A DNA stretch of 64,000 nucleotides from contig CAKMRJ010005634.1 in assembly GCA_928212115.1 (NCBI GenBank), forward strand, positions 120,435,724 to 120,499,723, in the 5' to 3' direction. Shown here in pieces: positions 1 to 12,587 of this stretch (positions are counted from its first letter, which is position 1; each line of letters opens with the position of its first letter). A program made the translations under genes and the position numbers. The notes beneath the pieces were generated by a model, which was given only the letters and a program-made list of their open reading frames with translations, had not been told where the DNA came from and searched no databases. Source of the DNA: Lactuca virosa (lineage: Eukaryota; Streptophyta; Magnoliopsida; Asterales; Asteraceae).

Positions 1-1063
1 TTCGAAATTATAAGAAGGATTCATACAACAAAGTAGTACGATGTTTGATCGGGCATGAAAATTTAATATTGGAGGTTGGTCATGAAACGTGTTAGTAATT
101 TGGAAGTGTAAGATTATGGTATACTTGGGATTATTACCAGTGCATCTGGGAGTCTCGAACTAAGACTTGTAAATTTTTCCAATAAGGGGGAATGGTTTGT
201 GCTTGAATTAGGATATTCAAAGTAAAGATGGTAGCGTAAGAACTACCTAATGAAAAGGTTTTGGGTCAAGGGGATATCATATGTTAAGTTTTAAGCTCAA
301 GGTGGAAACAACCTAGAACTAAATCGTAGCGTAGAAAGAATGTCTCTTATATTGGTAACAATGGGTTGAGCTTTCGTGCCTCCTCGAGAGTCATATTAAG
401 GATTCTCCCCAATGGCATCTAGATGATTAGTTGTGGCGATACATCTACTTTCTAACGCGATACTTCAATTGTCACCCGTGTCGGTATCGGAACGTTTTTC
501 CAATTCGTAACTCTAGTACGAATACGGTGAAGATGTATTGAGGCATAATTGGTATAGGTCTCTACTTAATATTATTACTAGTGTCTATCTAGGTAGTAGC
601 CTTACGTCTAAAGTCAATAGCTACCAAGGAATACTCATTCTCAGTACTAAGTAGATTGCTTCTAGAGTGGCTAGTGATATAACCTAACTGGTTAACCTAG
701 CACTTGATAATAAATAAAACATATCTCTAAATAAAAACATTGTGATAAGAGTCCACTTAGTTTCTAAGTGTACTTAGATGAATGCCTATAATATGCAACG
801 CCCGTGCGCACACCAAAAAATTTTGTTTTTCAAAAGTTTATATTGAAAATCGTTTTGAACATAATTCTACTATAACCGTTTCCATCCTAGCATTAATTTT
901 CCTTAATTAAGCGTAGTTGGTCAGGCTATACTTAATTAAAGTCCAATAATGCATACTCGAATTAGTTATACCAGTAGTATGTTCAGTATTTTAAAAACAT
1001 TTTGAAATTTTTTGGCTATAGTTCTAGTTCTCCAAAGGAAAACCGGTATTCTCTATAACCTTC
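1..1063 (-). other. Non-coding leader of a truncated minus-strand LTR element
   Basis: No open reading frame of note occurs on either strand. The stretch lies directly downstream, on the minus strand, of a tRNA-type primer-binding site at 1064-1076, so it is most simply the untranslated leader of an LTR retrotransposon whose coding part lies beyond the left edge. The AT-rich run before the PBS resembles the equivalent part of the Tekay-like element near 30660-30760. This is inference from position. Confidence 0.4.
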
Positions 1064-1076
1064 GGCTCTGATACCA
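1064..1076 (-). promoter_or_regulatory. Primer-binding site (initiator tRNA-Met type)
   Basis: The minus strand reads TGGTATCAGAGCC, the standard plant complement to the 3' end of initiator tRNA-Met. The same 13 bases occur at 6273, 30764, 41158 and 56808, each next to a recognisable LTR end. Here the LTR should lie to the right. Confidence 0.75.
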
Positions 1077-4000
1077 TTTCTATCACATGCCGCTAAAGCG
1101 GAAACACGGGGTGTGGCAGTACAAATGGTCTCATAGCAAAAGTTAAAAGACAACACCAACTATAGTTTAAAAACTTTACAAATTACAATAAGTTTGAACA
1201 AATTTTAAAAGTAATTACAACGTATTAAAATAGAACAACACATGCAAATGCTCCTCCAAGTGTTGTGTCTCTACGTGCCTCTTACTAGGTGATTCCTGAA
1301 AAAGTATGTAAGACGAGCATCTAATATAAAAAAGTTGATGAGTTCACATGTTAAAAATAATATTGGTTTCATGAATCGTAATCAAGGTTTTGATAGAAGT
1401 TTCCATAAATAAAAGTAAATTGCCAAAATGAGTAAATAAGTTTACATAAACAAAGTTCGTTGTCATCATGAGAAATAAGGTACGTTGCCAAAATGAGATG
1501 AAAAGTTCATATTCTCATGGGAAATATAGTTCGTTGCTAAAACGAGTAAACAAGTTTCATTGCTAAAATAAGTATACAAGTTTCGTTGCTAAAATGAGTA
1601 TACAAGTTTCACTACTAAAATAAGTATATAAGTTTCGTTGCTAAAATGAGTATACAAGTTTCATTGCTAAAATGAGTATACAAGTTTCGTTGCTAAAATA
1701 AGTATATAGTTTTCGTTGCTAAAATAAGTATATAGTTTTCGTTGCTAAAAGGAGTATATAAGTTTCACTGCTAAAATGAGTATACAAGTTTCGTATGTGC
1801 ATAAAGGTTTCCATTCATGAGTTCAAAACCAAAGCCTAATGACCGAATCATGCCCTATTAACTACTATATGTATCGCAAACATAGTGTATAAATATGGTA
1901 AAATGCACTCAAGCGAATCGTAGGAGTGAGGAGTTGTCTACCTCTTAATAGCTTATCCATAATGACCATGGGCTCAAAAGAGTTAATGAGTTGTATCAAA
2001 TGATTTCAGGGACTTAACCGCGATACAACCCTCATGAATTAAAGTAGCATACACATACATGCAAAATATAGCAACCAAGTTTATACGAGTCAAAATAAAT
2101 ACAACGAACATAAATAGTTTAGGACATGCTTTTCCACCCGAAAACATTTGAAAATGAAAATAGTGGGAGGCGTGAATACTCACAATGCATTGAGATGATG
2201 CAAATGATGCCTTGAACTACGTTCCACTTGTACCACTATCGATTCCTAACGATGTTACACACTAATGAGCCTCTAATCGAAATCTAATACTAGTATACTT
2301 ACTACTACAATAGAATTATGCCAATATTGTGTCAAAATTGTGATATTGATAAGTTACAAACATTTTTCTGTGAAATTTAGATTTCTATGAATCAATTTGT
2401 TGTATAACAAATTCAAGTGGAATTTCACATTATTGAAATGTTAAAATTTAACATTTTAGGAGGTGTTCCAATGATTAAATATTTAAAAACTAAGTCAATT
2501 TAGTTCCAAAATTTCCCAAACTTATCATTTCAATTTTAACTGAAGTCAAAGACGTTAAGATAAGTTTTCTTGCATTTTTTATTTTTCTAGCTATTTTTCA
2601 TCATTTTAATTTCTTGAATATATCATAAAATTGGGGAAAGTAGTAAATGATCATGGAAAATTTTTAGAATTATTTTGTTACTGCTTTACAGTATCCCTAA
2701 ACTACGAAAATTAATAAATGCCACTTTTGATTAATAAAACCTTATTTTTGTAATTTAAATGTGTTTTATTTCAAGAAATTCTAATTAATTAGAAAATAGT
2801 AATTAAAAATCACCAAGAATTATATTTGTGTTCCAATTGAAGTCAAGGACTTCAAGAAAATGTTCCATAAATTTTAGATGTGTATAGCTATTTTTCCTTT
2901 ATTTAAACACTTGAATCCTCACAAATTCAGGAAAAATAGCAACCGGTAAATAACTTCTCCAAAAATTTTGTAACATTGCTATTCATTCTATATAATCCGG
3001 GAAAAATTTAAAACTTTGTTTGTAAATAGACTAACATGATTTTATGATTTTTGTGTATTTATTATAGCAAAAATCGAAATAAACAGGAAACAGTTTATAA
3101 AATTCTATAAACTTTTTGTGACACTGTTATGTAACATATATAATCTGGGAAAAATATCAAAGTTGGTTTTCAAATAGTTTAATTGTTTTTCTTTGTTTTA
3201 TTCACTTAAATAAGCATTAATTCGTGAAAAAATTTTAAACAGCAGCTAAAATTTACTAAACTTTTTATTTACAATTAAGTGTAGCTATTTTCCATCAATT
3301 TAACCCCTTAAATATTCATTAAATCGGGAAAAATATGAAAATGTCATGGAAAAATCTGTAAGTTTTTGAATGGTGTCTGTATGGTGTCTAGAAGATGTCA
3401 AAATTATTAAATATGCTTTTTGACATACATAACTGTATTTTACTATTTATTTCTCTTCAACAAAAATAAATTCTAAATCAATAGAAAACAGTTATAAAAG
3501 TGCATGCAACTTCCTGAAACGTATTTGATCAGTGTATAAGTCATATCAAGAATTTCCTAGAATTTATTGACCATAAAAAGTATTTTATGTGAAATATTGC
3601 TCTATTTTCTTGCATTAATTATCAAAATTCGAGAAAAATGATATATTTTCTGAAAATTTCCAGAATATCTTATTTTGTTGTTTGGATTCTGGGAAAAATC
3701 AGATTTGAGTAGAAAATGATTTTTAGATATTGATTTTTGAATAAATCCTTTATAAGCATTCTTAACAATGTACTTTAATCATCAAGCCTTTAAGCTTGAT
3801 ATTAATCATATGCATTATGATTTGAAGACCGTTAATGAACTTATTTTGTTCAAAAGTATTTTTTTAAAATGAAAAACTTGAATGCATGCGGTTTTGGATC
3901 TTTAAAACTTGTAAAATTCAAGTTGATGGATTTAATTTAGGTTTTGATCATTGGATTTCACCTTCTAACAACATACATGTTGTTTTTGGGTGAAATCCTA

Positions 4001-5294
4001 CCACCATCATCATCAAATTCGACATGCATTAACATGCATGTCAATAATCTCAAAGAAAAGTGTTTATGGAGAAGAAATGCAAGAAAGCTTGTAATTTTTG
4101 ATAGGAAAGTGAAGGAGGATGAAGGGAATTTGTCTTTACCTCGAAGAACAACTTCATAGGTTGAAGATTTTTGAGTAAAATGGTATTCTTGCTGCCAAAA
4201 TTTTGTTAGTTAGAAAGATGGAAAAGAATGGGGTTTTAGAGAGAAGAAATGAGAGAAAAGAGAGATTCTGTCTCTCTAGATACCCCATCTTTCTCGTCAT
4301 CTCTTTGGGGTTTCTCTCAACCAAAATTGGCCACCAAAATACAGAGATGTATGTGAACTTATGAAGAATCGAATGTAAAAATTTATCCTAGTTATTCTGC
4401 TTCTATGTTCGGATTTGCTAGAGAGAAGTGAGAGAGAAGCTTTTAGAGAGAGAAGTAGAGAGGTGGAGTGAGGGAATAAATAAAATGATTAGGCTTAGGG
4501 AAGAGGTGACTTGGGGAAAGAGGTGAGGCCGATTTTTGAGTGGAGAGAGGAGATTTTATTTTATTTTATTTATTTATTATGTATTATCTCCTTAATTTTT
4601 ATAAAATTTCTTTCAATTTATATAAAATGTGTATTTTACATAAATTTTGTTCATAGCTCTTAGATTTTTAGCTTATAAATGTAAAGTTAATGTTAATGAA
4701 TTAAATTAATTTCCTTGATTATATTTCCACATTTTAAATATATTAATTTGATATTATAGTGTTTATAAATTTTTTTATGGTATTTTAATATAAAACTTCA
4801 TAAATTTAAGTTTTTATGACTTTTAGGGTTTTAAGGAGTTTGTAAATCTTTGGATATCAAAATTAATTGAATTTTGAAACTTCAAACTATTTTAGAGTTT
4901 CATAACTCTTATTCAAGTTAGAAATAACGTTTGTAATTTATTTTTATCGGTTTATTGGGATTTCTATGTAGTGGTTTCAACTTTGACTTAAGTTCCTATG
5001 AGACTTGGACCTAATTTCTACTTCTAGGTCAAGTGCAGAAGTGTTTACATGATTCATGCAAACACGTTCGAGTCAAAGAATGACTCAAATAGGATATTCA
5101 TTACAGTTAAGTAGTGGTATAATTCACATATCAATGTGAAATCTAAGTACATTATCCTTCAATTCTACTTGTTTCCAAGTTTCTAATAGGTTATAACTTA
5201 GCTTCTAGTTACAAGGTGTAGTATGTGTCGTGCCTATACATGCAACTAGGTTTAGTCAAATCTAGAACCGACTCAAATTTAAACGGTTGTCACA
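1077..5294 (-). mobile_element. Putative long LTR (about 4.2 kb) of a gypsy-type element
   Basis: The block runs from the PBS at 1064-1076 to a minus-strand TGTGACAACC start ending at 5294, a beginning seen in plant gypsy LTRs. It has no credible gene. It is AT-rich and includes a 26-bp tandem array (1528-1797) and GA/CT-rich stretches at about 4230-4450. A TATA-like AT run at about 4475-4495 (minus strand TTATTTATT) sits ahead of a CT-rich leader, as at many LTR transcription starts. The partner LTR would lie left of the window, so the length is not confirmed. It could instead be several overlapping remnants. Confidence 0.4.
1528..1797. repeat. 26-bp tandem minisatellite, about ten units
   Basis: Imperfect tandem units of about 26 bp built on the core TTTCGTTGCTAAAATGAG followed by TATACAAG, roughly ten copies. 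More degenerate units extend left to about 1400. Units differ mainly by transitions. It lies inside the putative long LTR. Confidence 0.85.
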
Positions 5295-5482
5295 AAGGTT
5301 AAGCTCCAAAAACGGCCTTAACTCTCAATCACCAACCAAAAGGACCAAAATGACGAAAACATGCCAAGGAGTAGATCTATTAAATGAAAAGGCAAGGTTT
5401 GAACTTTATACCTCACAAGCCACCGAAAGAAGATGATAAAGTTGGATCTCAAAGCCCTCCTCGAAAGAATGAGTCTTCAAGC
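5295..5482 (-). mobile_element. Left part of a gypsy-type LTR interrupted by Copia-1
   Basis: No gene. Together with 13378-13660 this looks like one old minus-strand gypsy-type LTR split by Copia-1. The right part carries a minus-strand TATA sequence and GTACGC-type palindromes upstream of it, as in the Tekay-like LTRs. The 5-bp flanks of Copia-1 are CAAGC and CAAGT. Confidence 0.4.
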
Positions 5483-6271
5483 TGTTGGATTAGGTGTCTA
5501 AGCCCATAACTATGTTTGGTATGTACTTGACCCGATAATAGCATGGTCCTTTTGGGTTGCCTTCACCATAGCAACTTAACTAGATGAATTATGGAGAAAG
5601 AGGTTAATTATGATTTATTAATATATTATGTGAATAATATATTAAAAGAGAAATCATATTATGTCATTAATATTGGTCAAGAGTTAATTTAGAATTAATT
5701 ATGTGGTTAAAAGAGATTAATTGAATTAAGGGGACTGATATTGTAATTATGTGATAATTGAAAAATGGGCTGAGAATCACTAAGGATAGGGGTGGACGAA
5801 ATCTTATGGATAGCCCATAAGGATTTCGTCCAAGGCTAGGCTTCTGGAAGATTCCTATGGGTTGCTTAGGGCCTAAGCAACCACATTAGGTATTTGACTG
5901 AAACCCTAATTCATCAGCTATATAAAGACCCCTTGGGCATCTAATGTTCGGTCACTTGAACCCTAAGGATCTTAGAGCCGATTTTAGTATCCCTTCCCCT
6001 CTCTCTCATATTCTCCAATTTGCTTCTTGGTGTTTGTGATCTATTAGAGGTATTACACTTGTGATACTAAAGCTCTCAAAGGTTAAGATTTTCAAGCTAC
6101 AATCAAAGGTATCATTCTAACTTGTTTACTATGTCAATTTCGAAATAAGCATGCTAGATTAGGGTTTGTAAGCTTTGGATGATTATTGCATGTACAATTA
6201 GAAAAACTTGATCCAAAGCTTTAGGGTTTGCATGTGCACGATAGGATTGTTGTTTTGCTCAAAACTCATCA
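5483..6271 (+). repeat. Copia-1 5' LTR
   Basis: 789 bp, TGTTGG...CATCA. A TATATAAA promoter sequence lies at about 5919-5926. A 12-bp inverted repeat (arms 5618-5629 and 5634-5645) lies in U3 about 135 nt from the LTR start, at the same place as in Copia-4 and Copia-5. Confidence 0.93.
5919..5926 (+). promoter_or_regulatory. TATA box of the Copia-1 5' LTR
   Basis: TATATAAA, followed by a gene-free leader; the same sequence is present in the 3' LTR at about 13024-13031. Position in the LTR matches the TATA of Copia-4. Confidence 0.6.
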
Positions 6272-6272
6272 G

Positions 6273-6285
6273 TGGTATCAGAGCC
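6273..6285 (+). promoter_or_regulatory. Copia-1 primer-binding site
   Basis: TGGTATCAGAGCC, one base after the LTR end at 6271; complementary to initiator tRNA-Met. Confidence 0.93.
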
Positions 6286-6874
6286 TAGGTTGTTTTTCTA
6301 TTGTATTTGATGCATAGCTTAATTGTTCTTAGCTGGAAAAATCGAAAAAACTGCATCTATCAGATGAAATCATCGAGTCCTCTGATGAACTCGACGAGTC
6401 AGGGCTACTCGACGAGTCCCAAAGTGTGACTCGGCGAGTTGGCTCGTCAGGCGGCAGATTATTCAGGATTTTGACCAAAATTGAATTGGGATAGTTACCA
6501 AAAATGTTTTTGACTGATAAATTTGATTTTTATTGTATGGTAATGATTATCCTCATTCAATTAGAAGATAATTGTCAAAATAAGAGATAATTATTAGTTT
6601 ATATGATTAAAAATAATTATTTGTATTATTTGATGTGAATTATCTTGCCTTAAATTGAATTAGGTCAAATCTAGATAATGACAAATTAATTGATTAATTA
6701 AATTATTTTAATTTGATCTAAAAAGGTTTTGAAAAGTTTCAAAACTTGCCCTCAAGTTTTTGAATTTAAAATTTTGATTAAAAAGTTTTTAATTTTGAAA
6801 TGTTTAAATTCTAAACCCTAGAGTTTTAAAAGTTTAAAATTCAACCCTTATACTATTATAATATTAAAAGATTA

Positions 6875-6877
<3 letters not shown>

Positions 6878-6929
<52 letters not shown>
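6878..6929. repeat. (TA)n microsatellite
   Basis: About 26 TA dinucleotides in the leader. The corresponding place in Copia-4 (about 57510-57545) is AT-rich but not an expanded TA run. Confidence 0.95.
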
Positions 6930-6932
<3 letters not shown>

Positions 6933-7241
6933 GTAAGTCGGTCTTACCGTTAGTAGGCCTCATTCACGAAGCCGATCTATAAGGGGGTATAAGGTTACTG
7001 CCAATAAAATGGTGGTTTAATGGGTGTCCGCTCTCACCCACCGCTTCCTGGATTGGTGGAGGGTCGTTAGCCAAACGGGTAGGATATGACAACTAATTCC
7101 TCATTAATAAGTATAATGATTATATAAAGTAACTAAATGTTTTTATAATTTCCCAATCTTAGTTACTTTAGGAAAATGTTAAAAATTTATGCTATTCCAT
7201 GAAATTGCACTTTGCACCTTGCCAAGTCGTTAGTGGAGCGT

Positions 7242-7342
7242 GTGTGGTTAACCGGCACACTAATTTGGGACTAGCAAAGGTGGAAAAGGGTGGCTCGATG
7301 TTTATCATAGATTGATGGAGCGTGTGTGGCTAATCGGCACAT
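7242..7342 (+). promoter_or_regulatory. Paired leader hairpins (candidate RNA dimerisation elements), Copia-1
   Basis: Hairpin A: stem GTGTG 7242-7246 with CACAC 7256-7260 and the 9-nt loop GTTAACCGG, which contains the palindrome GTTAAC (GGTTAACC if the stem base is included). Hairpin B: stem 7324-7328 with 7338-7342, loop GCTAATCGG, where the palindrome is lost. The same pair occurs intact in Copia-4 and Copia-5. The dimerisation role is inference. Confidence 0.45.
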
Positions 7343-7714
7343 TGATTAGGTGATAAATGACATCGAGAGTACCAAGCACATTTGCATGGTTATTCACATC
7401 TTGTTTGTGATCCTCGGTATCCCAGTCACAAACTTGAAGGGCATAATCGAGATTTAAACATGACATTGAAAATTTCAATGAATCTCAAAAGAATCTAAGA
7501 GTTTCAATTCATTTAAAACTTAAAATCCTTTTCGTTTTTCATGGTGGAAATTGGTAAATCGTCATTTACCTACCTTCATATTATTTGCAATTAGATTACA
7601 GCATCCCTCTTCTGAATTGTAAATAATTGTGTTGGGTCCTAGCCCTAAGTTTTCATTTGGGTGTTTAATTGGGGTTTATTATCTAATCTAAACTTTGTTC
7701 CTTTTCTATTTCAG

Positions 7715-10700
7715 ATGTCTACTCAAAATGACAATGCTTCTGGCTCATTCTCACTCATGAACTTGTGTGGGAGGGTGATCTTTGATGGAACCAATTTCAA
7801 TGATTGGATCCGCAACATTCGGATGGTTACCCGTTACGAGGACAAAGAGTATGTTCTCGACAAGGAGCTGAAGGAGGTTAACGCGAACACTGCTACTCCC
7901 GAGGAAATTGTTGCGTACGAAACTCATGAAAGAGACGCAACAAAGGTGCATTTCACCATGCTCGCTACAATGACTGCTGAACTCCAAAAGTCCTATGAGG
8001 ACTACTATCCCTACGAGATGCACCAAGATTTGATGGAAATGTACCATCAAAGTGCAAGGCAGGAAAGGTATGAGATCATCGCCTCGATGATTACTACCAA
8101 AATGAAGGATGGAGAGTCCATCACGGACCACTTGTAGAAAATGCAAAGGTTTGTGGACCTCTTGCTAAAGTTGAATGTGAACTTCGACGAGGAGTTGGCC
8201 ATAGTTATCATTCTACACTCTTTGACTCCTTGTTACGACCAGTTTCGTATGACCTATCATATGAACAAGGAGGAGGTCACTCTAAGCAAGCTTCAGGGCA
8301 TGCTAAGGACTGCTGAGAGTAGTCTGAAAGGCAAATATGTTGCATCTACTCCTACTACTGCTGCCCCTGTCTTGGAAATTGGACAAGGGAAAGGGAAGAA
8401 GAGGAAGGCTCCTTCTAAGAGCCACAAGGGTAAACCCCATGACGGATCCTCTTCTAGTGGGACCAAAGCTGGTACTGCTACTCTTTCTTCCAATCCAAAG
8501 GATGCAGAGTGCTTCTACTATCAAGACAAAGGGCATTGGAAATGAAGCTGCCCGAAGTATCTGCAGGACATCAAGGATGGGAAGATAAAGCCCTCCTTCA
8601 CAGGTATTTATACTATTCAATCTAACAAATGATCACATGCTATTTCTTGGGTCCTTGATACAGGATGTGGTTTTCACATTTGTTTTGATTTGCAGGGTCT
8701 AAGAAGAAGTAGGAATGTGGAGCATGGGAATATGAACCTGATCATGGGGAATAGGAAAGCGTCGCCTGTCCCCAAGATTGGAGTTTACTCTTTAGTGCTT
8801 AGTAGTGGGTTAGATTTAGATTTAAATGATTATTGCTACTCGTCAGAAATGGCGAGAAACATTATTTCTTTTCATGGTTTGTACATACAAGATTTTAGAT
8901 TTTCGTTTAATAATGAAATTGGTTCTATTAATGCTTTCTTGAATGGTACTTTCTATTTTGAAGCATTGCCTTGTAATGGAGTATATGAAAATGTGAATGT
9001 TGTAGATAACATAGGAAATAATGTGTTGCACATTGATTCGTCCAATGGTTTGGACAAAGCATGCTTGTGGCATTGTCGTCTCTGACATGTCAACAAGAAA
9101 CGCATAGCCCAACTCCAAAAGGATGGAGTGTTGGAGTCATTTGACCTCAAGTCGGATGACACGTGCGAATCTTGTTTACTTGGAAAGATGACCAAGTCAT
9201 CCTTCACTGGTACTTGTGAAAGGGGTGAGGATTTATTGGATCTCATACATACAGATGTATGTGGACCCTTTTGATCCACCACAAGGGATGCGAACCGCTT
9301 CTATGTGACTTTTACCTATGATTATAGCAGATATGGGTATATCTACTTAATCAAGCACAAGTCAGAAACTTTTGAAAAGTTCAAAGAGTTTAAACAATAA
9401 GTGGAGAATCAGCTGGGCAGGAAGATAAAGATGCTTTCAATCCGATCGAGGTGGTGAGTATCTTTGTATCGAGTTTCATGATTATCTTAAGGAATGTGGA
9501 ATTGTTTCACAATTGACGCCACCCAGAACGCCTCAGTTGAATGGTGTGGCTGAGAGGCGCAATCGAACCTTTTTAGACATGATTCGTTCCATGATGAGTC
9601 GTGCTTCATTACCTATCTCATTTTGGGCGTATACCTTAGAGACTGCCGCCCATATCCTTAATCTAGTCCCAACTAAGAAAGTTTCCAAAACACCTCACAA
9701 GATGTGGACAGGGAAGGTTCCCTCGTTGGCACATATCTAGGTTTGGGGTTTCGAGGCTCTCGTAAGACGAGAGACTCACGACAAGCTCGAACCTCGTAGT
9801 GAGCGGTGTATTTTCATAGGCTACCCACAGAAGTCCTTTGGATATCTCTTCTATAGACCGAGTGACAATGTAGTCTTCGTTGGGAGGAGAAGGGTCTTTC
9901 GCAAGAGAGAACTCATATGCCAAAAGGATAGTGGGAGGCAAATTGATCTTGAAGAGCTTCAAGAATCAAATGATGAAGGAACCTCTAACACTAGCGATCA
10001 ACCCGACGAGGAAACTCCTATTGAAACCATTGATGAGTCGTTACCTCTTAGACGTTCCAATAGGGTTAGTGTTCCACCTGTGTTGTATGGTTTCCATATA
10101 ACAACTGAAGGTGATATGTTTATTAGTGATAGTACACTAATAAATTTGGATGAACCTAACAACTACAAGGAAGCGATGTCAGGCCCGGAGTCTACGAAAT
10201 GGAAAGAGGCTATGGACAGCGGGATTCAGTCCATGTATGACAATCAAGTTTGGAACTTGGTTGACAATGTACCAGGTTGTAAAACGGTCGGGTGCAAATG
10301 GATCTTCAAGAAGAAGGCCGACATGGATGGGAATGTGCACACATACAAGGCACGATTGGTTGCGAAGGGCTTTACTCAAACTCCTGGAGGTGACTATGAC
10401 GAGACCTTCTCACCAGTAGCGAAGATTAAATCTATAAGGGTTATGCTAGCCATAGCTGCGTTTCATGATTATGAAATATGGAAGATGGATGTCAAAACCA
10501 TTTTCCTTAGTGGGAAGTTGGTTGAAGATGTTTATATGAGTCAGCCAGAGGGTTTTGTTGATGTGAAGCACCCTAATAGAGTGTGTAAGCTTGACAAATA
10601 CATCTATGGATTAAAACAAGCGTCTTGCAGATGGAATCTTTATTTCAATGAGAGAGTCAAAGACTTTGGTTTTTCAAGAAGCGAGGATGTGTCCAGTGTA

Positions 10701-11735
10701 TATGTCAAAGCTTGTAGGAGTATAGTTAGCTTTCTCGTTTTGTATATGGATGGCATACTACTCATAGGGAACGACGTCCCAACCTTGCAGGAGGTTAAGT
10801 CCTGGCTTGGGAAGTGCTTCGCTATGAAGGACCTCGAAGAAGCTGCTTATATTCTAGGGATAAGGATATTGAGAAATAAGAGTAAGAGACTAATAGGACT
10901 TAGTCAAAGTACTTACTTTGACAAAGTGTTAAAACGTTTCAGCATGGAGAATTCCATGAAATGGGAGTTACCAATCCAAAGCAATACCAAGTTGAGTAAG
11001 ACTCAAAGTCCGAGTACCGATGCTGAGATAGCAGAAATGAGTCGAGTATCTTATGCTTCCGATGTTGGCTCGATCATGTATGCTATGACGTGTACTCGCA
11101 CTGATGTGGCCTTCACTTTGAGCATGGTCAGCAGATCTCAAGGGAACCCTGGTAGAGCGCATTGGACTGCGGTAAAGAACATTCCTAAGTACCTGCGGAG
11201 GACTAAGGACTGGTTTCTTATCCTCGGTGGGAGTGATGACTTGAGAGTGCGAGGGTATAGTGACGCTGGTTTTCAGACCGACTGAGATAATTTCCGATCT
11301 CAGTCAGGCTGGGTCTTTACCCTAAATGGAGGGGCAGTGACCTGGAAGAGTTCCAAACAGGAGACCGTAGCTGATTCAATGTGCGAATCAGAGTACATAG
11401 CAGCGAGCGAAGCGTCGAAGGAGGCGATATGGCTAAAGAACTTCATCGGAGACCTTGGAGTTGTACCTGCCATAAAGGAGCCTATGGAGATTTTCTGTGA
11501 TAACGAAGGTGCGGTCACCTTAACCAAGGAACGGAGGGATCATGGCAGATCCAGGCATATTGACAGGAAATATCATTTCATTAGACATCGGGTAGAAGCG
11601 GGACTCCTTGCAGTGAAGAGGGTATCGTCAGAAGATAACCCAACAGATCCCCTTACGAAGGGATTGAGTAGGGTTAAGCACTTTCAGCATGCTAGGAGTA
11701 TTGGGCTGAATGACGATATTAGTTTTAGTGATTAG
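7715..11735 (+). pseudogene. Copia-1 gag-pol pseudogene
   Basis: Polyprotein that would supply capsid, protease, integrase and reverse transcriptase-RNase H for cytoplasmic virus-like particles and chromosomal insertion. The start is taken at 7715, where the protein matches the start of Copia-4 gag. Visible: gag, a nucleocapsid knuckle at about 8510 (its second Cys is Tyr: CFYYQ), protease WVLDTGCG at about 8648, HHCC and DDE integrase (about 9060-9740), RT, and RNase H to 11735. In-frame stops lie at 8135, 8543, 8630, 9083, 9272, 9398, 9738 and 11283, with a one-base insertion at about 9436-9440. The RT box is YMDG (10743-10754) instead of Y-x-D-D, so a catalytic Asp is gone. One integrase box reads TYDYS where Copia-4 has TDDYS. 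It cannot make active protein. The family is certain; the copia clade is not assigned. Confidence 0.93.
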
Positions 11736-12576
11736 CTAGCTTTTAGAAACTTGTAATAGATAAAATGTAATTGACATTTGATGATTAAATAAAGGAGTTT
11801 TATTTATAAGTAACGTAACTGTCTTGTGTCAATTGTTTACCATTGTTTCATTTTGCATGTTTTGACTTCCTGAATAATAAGATTATTAAAATTATCCACA
11901 GTCGATCATACGTTGGAAGTAAGTATGAATCAAGACTGTCATGAATTGACTTGTAGATTGTCTAAGCGTTTAGACATAGCAAAAGTTTGCTACAACGTTC
12001 ATGAGTGCTTCTGAAATAAGATTTGAGTATTGGATTAAACCCGCACTCACATGAATCACTTCATTGAATTAATCACGAGTGCTTATGAGACGATATGATC
12101 ATATAGTCTTTAAACTGAGATATATGACTTGTTTTTTATGAGTTGGTTGTGCATTGATAATGCGTAAACGCATCAGTAACTTGATGTTATAAAACGTATT
12201 GTTGTGTACGATTTAATAAGTAAATAGTACAAGCATATAAGTCAAAGTTTATCTGTTCCTTTTATCCAACGAGGTTAAAAGCGATATCTTGGGCCCCTCG
12301 ATGATTTTGTTTTGACTTATGTGTCGGTCCCGGTCAAGACTAAGTTGACGTGTTCAATTAGGTTCTATGTCATACAAATCAGAAATCGGGAAACAAATTG
12401 CTAGACAATAAGTATGACTATGTTCCATGTATTTGTCCGCATGATATCTTGAGAACGGAGGACTACATGATCCCTTATCTATAGGACGTGTCATAGTTCG
12501 ACAACAGCTTTTGAGAGCTACGATTGCTAATCGGATTTTGAAGTCGTACTTTCATTTACAGTTATTAGACTTATCC
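11736..12576 (+). other. Copia-1 3' untranslated region
   Basis: No gene. This 0.8-kb stretch between RNase H and the purine tract is recognisably shared with Copia-4 (62347-63188) and, reversed, with Copia-5 (about 35076-35900), so it is a conserved non-coding part of the family. Confidence 0.75.
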
Positions 12577-12587
12577 AAGTGGGAGAT
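12577..12587 (+). promoter_or_regulatory. Copia-1 polypurine tract
   Basis: AAGTGGGAGAT directly before the 3' LTR; plus-strand primer site. Copia-4 has the same run ending AC. Confidence 0.85.

Larger units (their letters stand above)
6286..7714 (+). other. Copia-1 untranslated leader
   Basis: 1.4 kb without a gene between the PBS and the gag start. It holds three ACTCG-N-CGAGT palindromes just after the PBS (6389-6399, 6407-6417, 6429-6439), a TA microsatellite (6878-6929), and a block shared with Copia-4 and Copia-5 that carries two GTGTG/CACAC hairpins (7242-7260 and 7324-7342). Confidence 0.8.

Noticed and set aside
1528..1797. Regularly spaced repeats that could suggest a CRISPR array
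   Set aside because: Units are contiguous without unique spacers and the sequence is plant nuclear; it is a minisatellite.
3944..4159. 71-residue reading frame
   Set aside because: Lies in AT-rich LTR sequence with no similarity to a known protein and no supporting context.
6382..6399. CTGATGA followed by a short ACTC-GAC-GAGT stem, suggesting a hammerhead ribozyme core
   Set aside because: The required GAAA after stem II is absent, no stem I/III pairing is visible, and the motif is not conserved in the Copia-4 leader.
8690..9085. Separate gene of 131 residues
   Set aside because: It is one open segment of the Copia-1 gag-pol frame between two in-frame stops.
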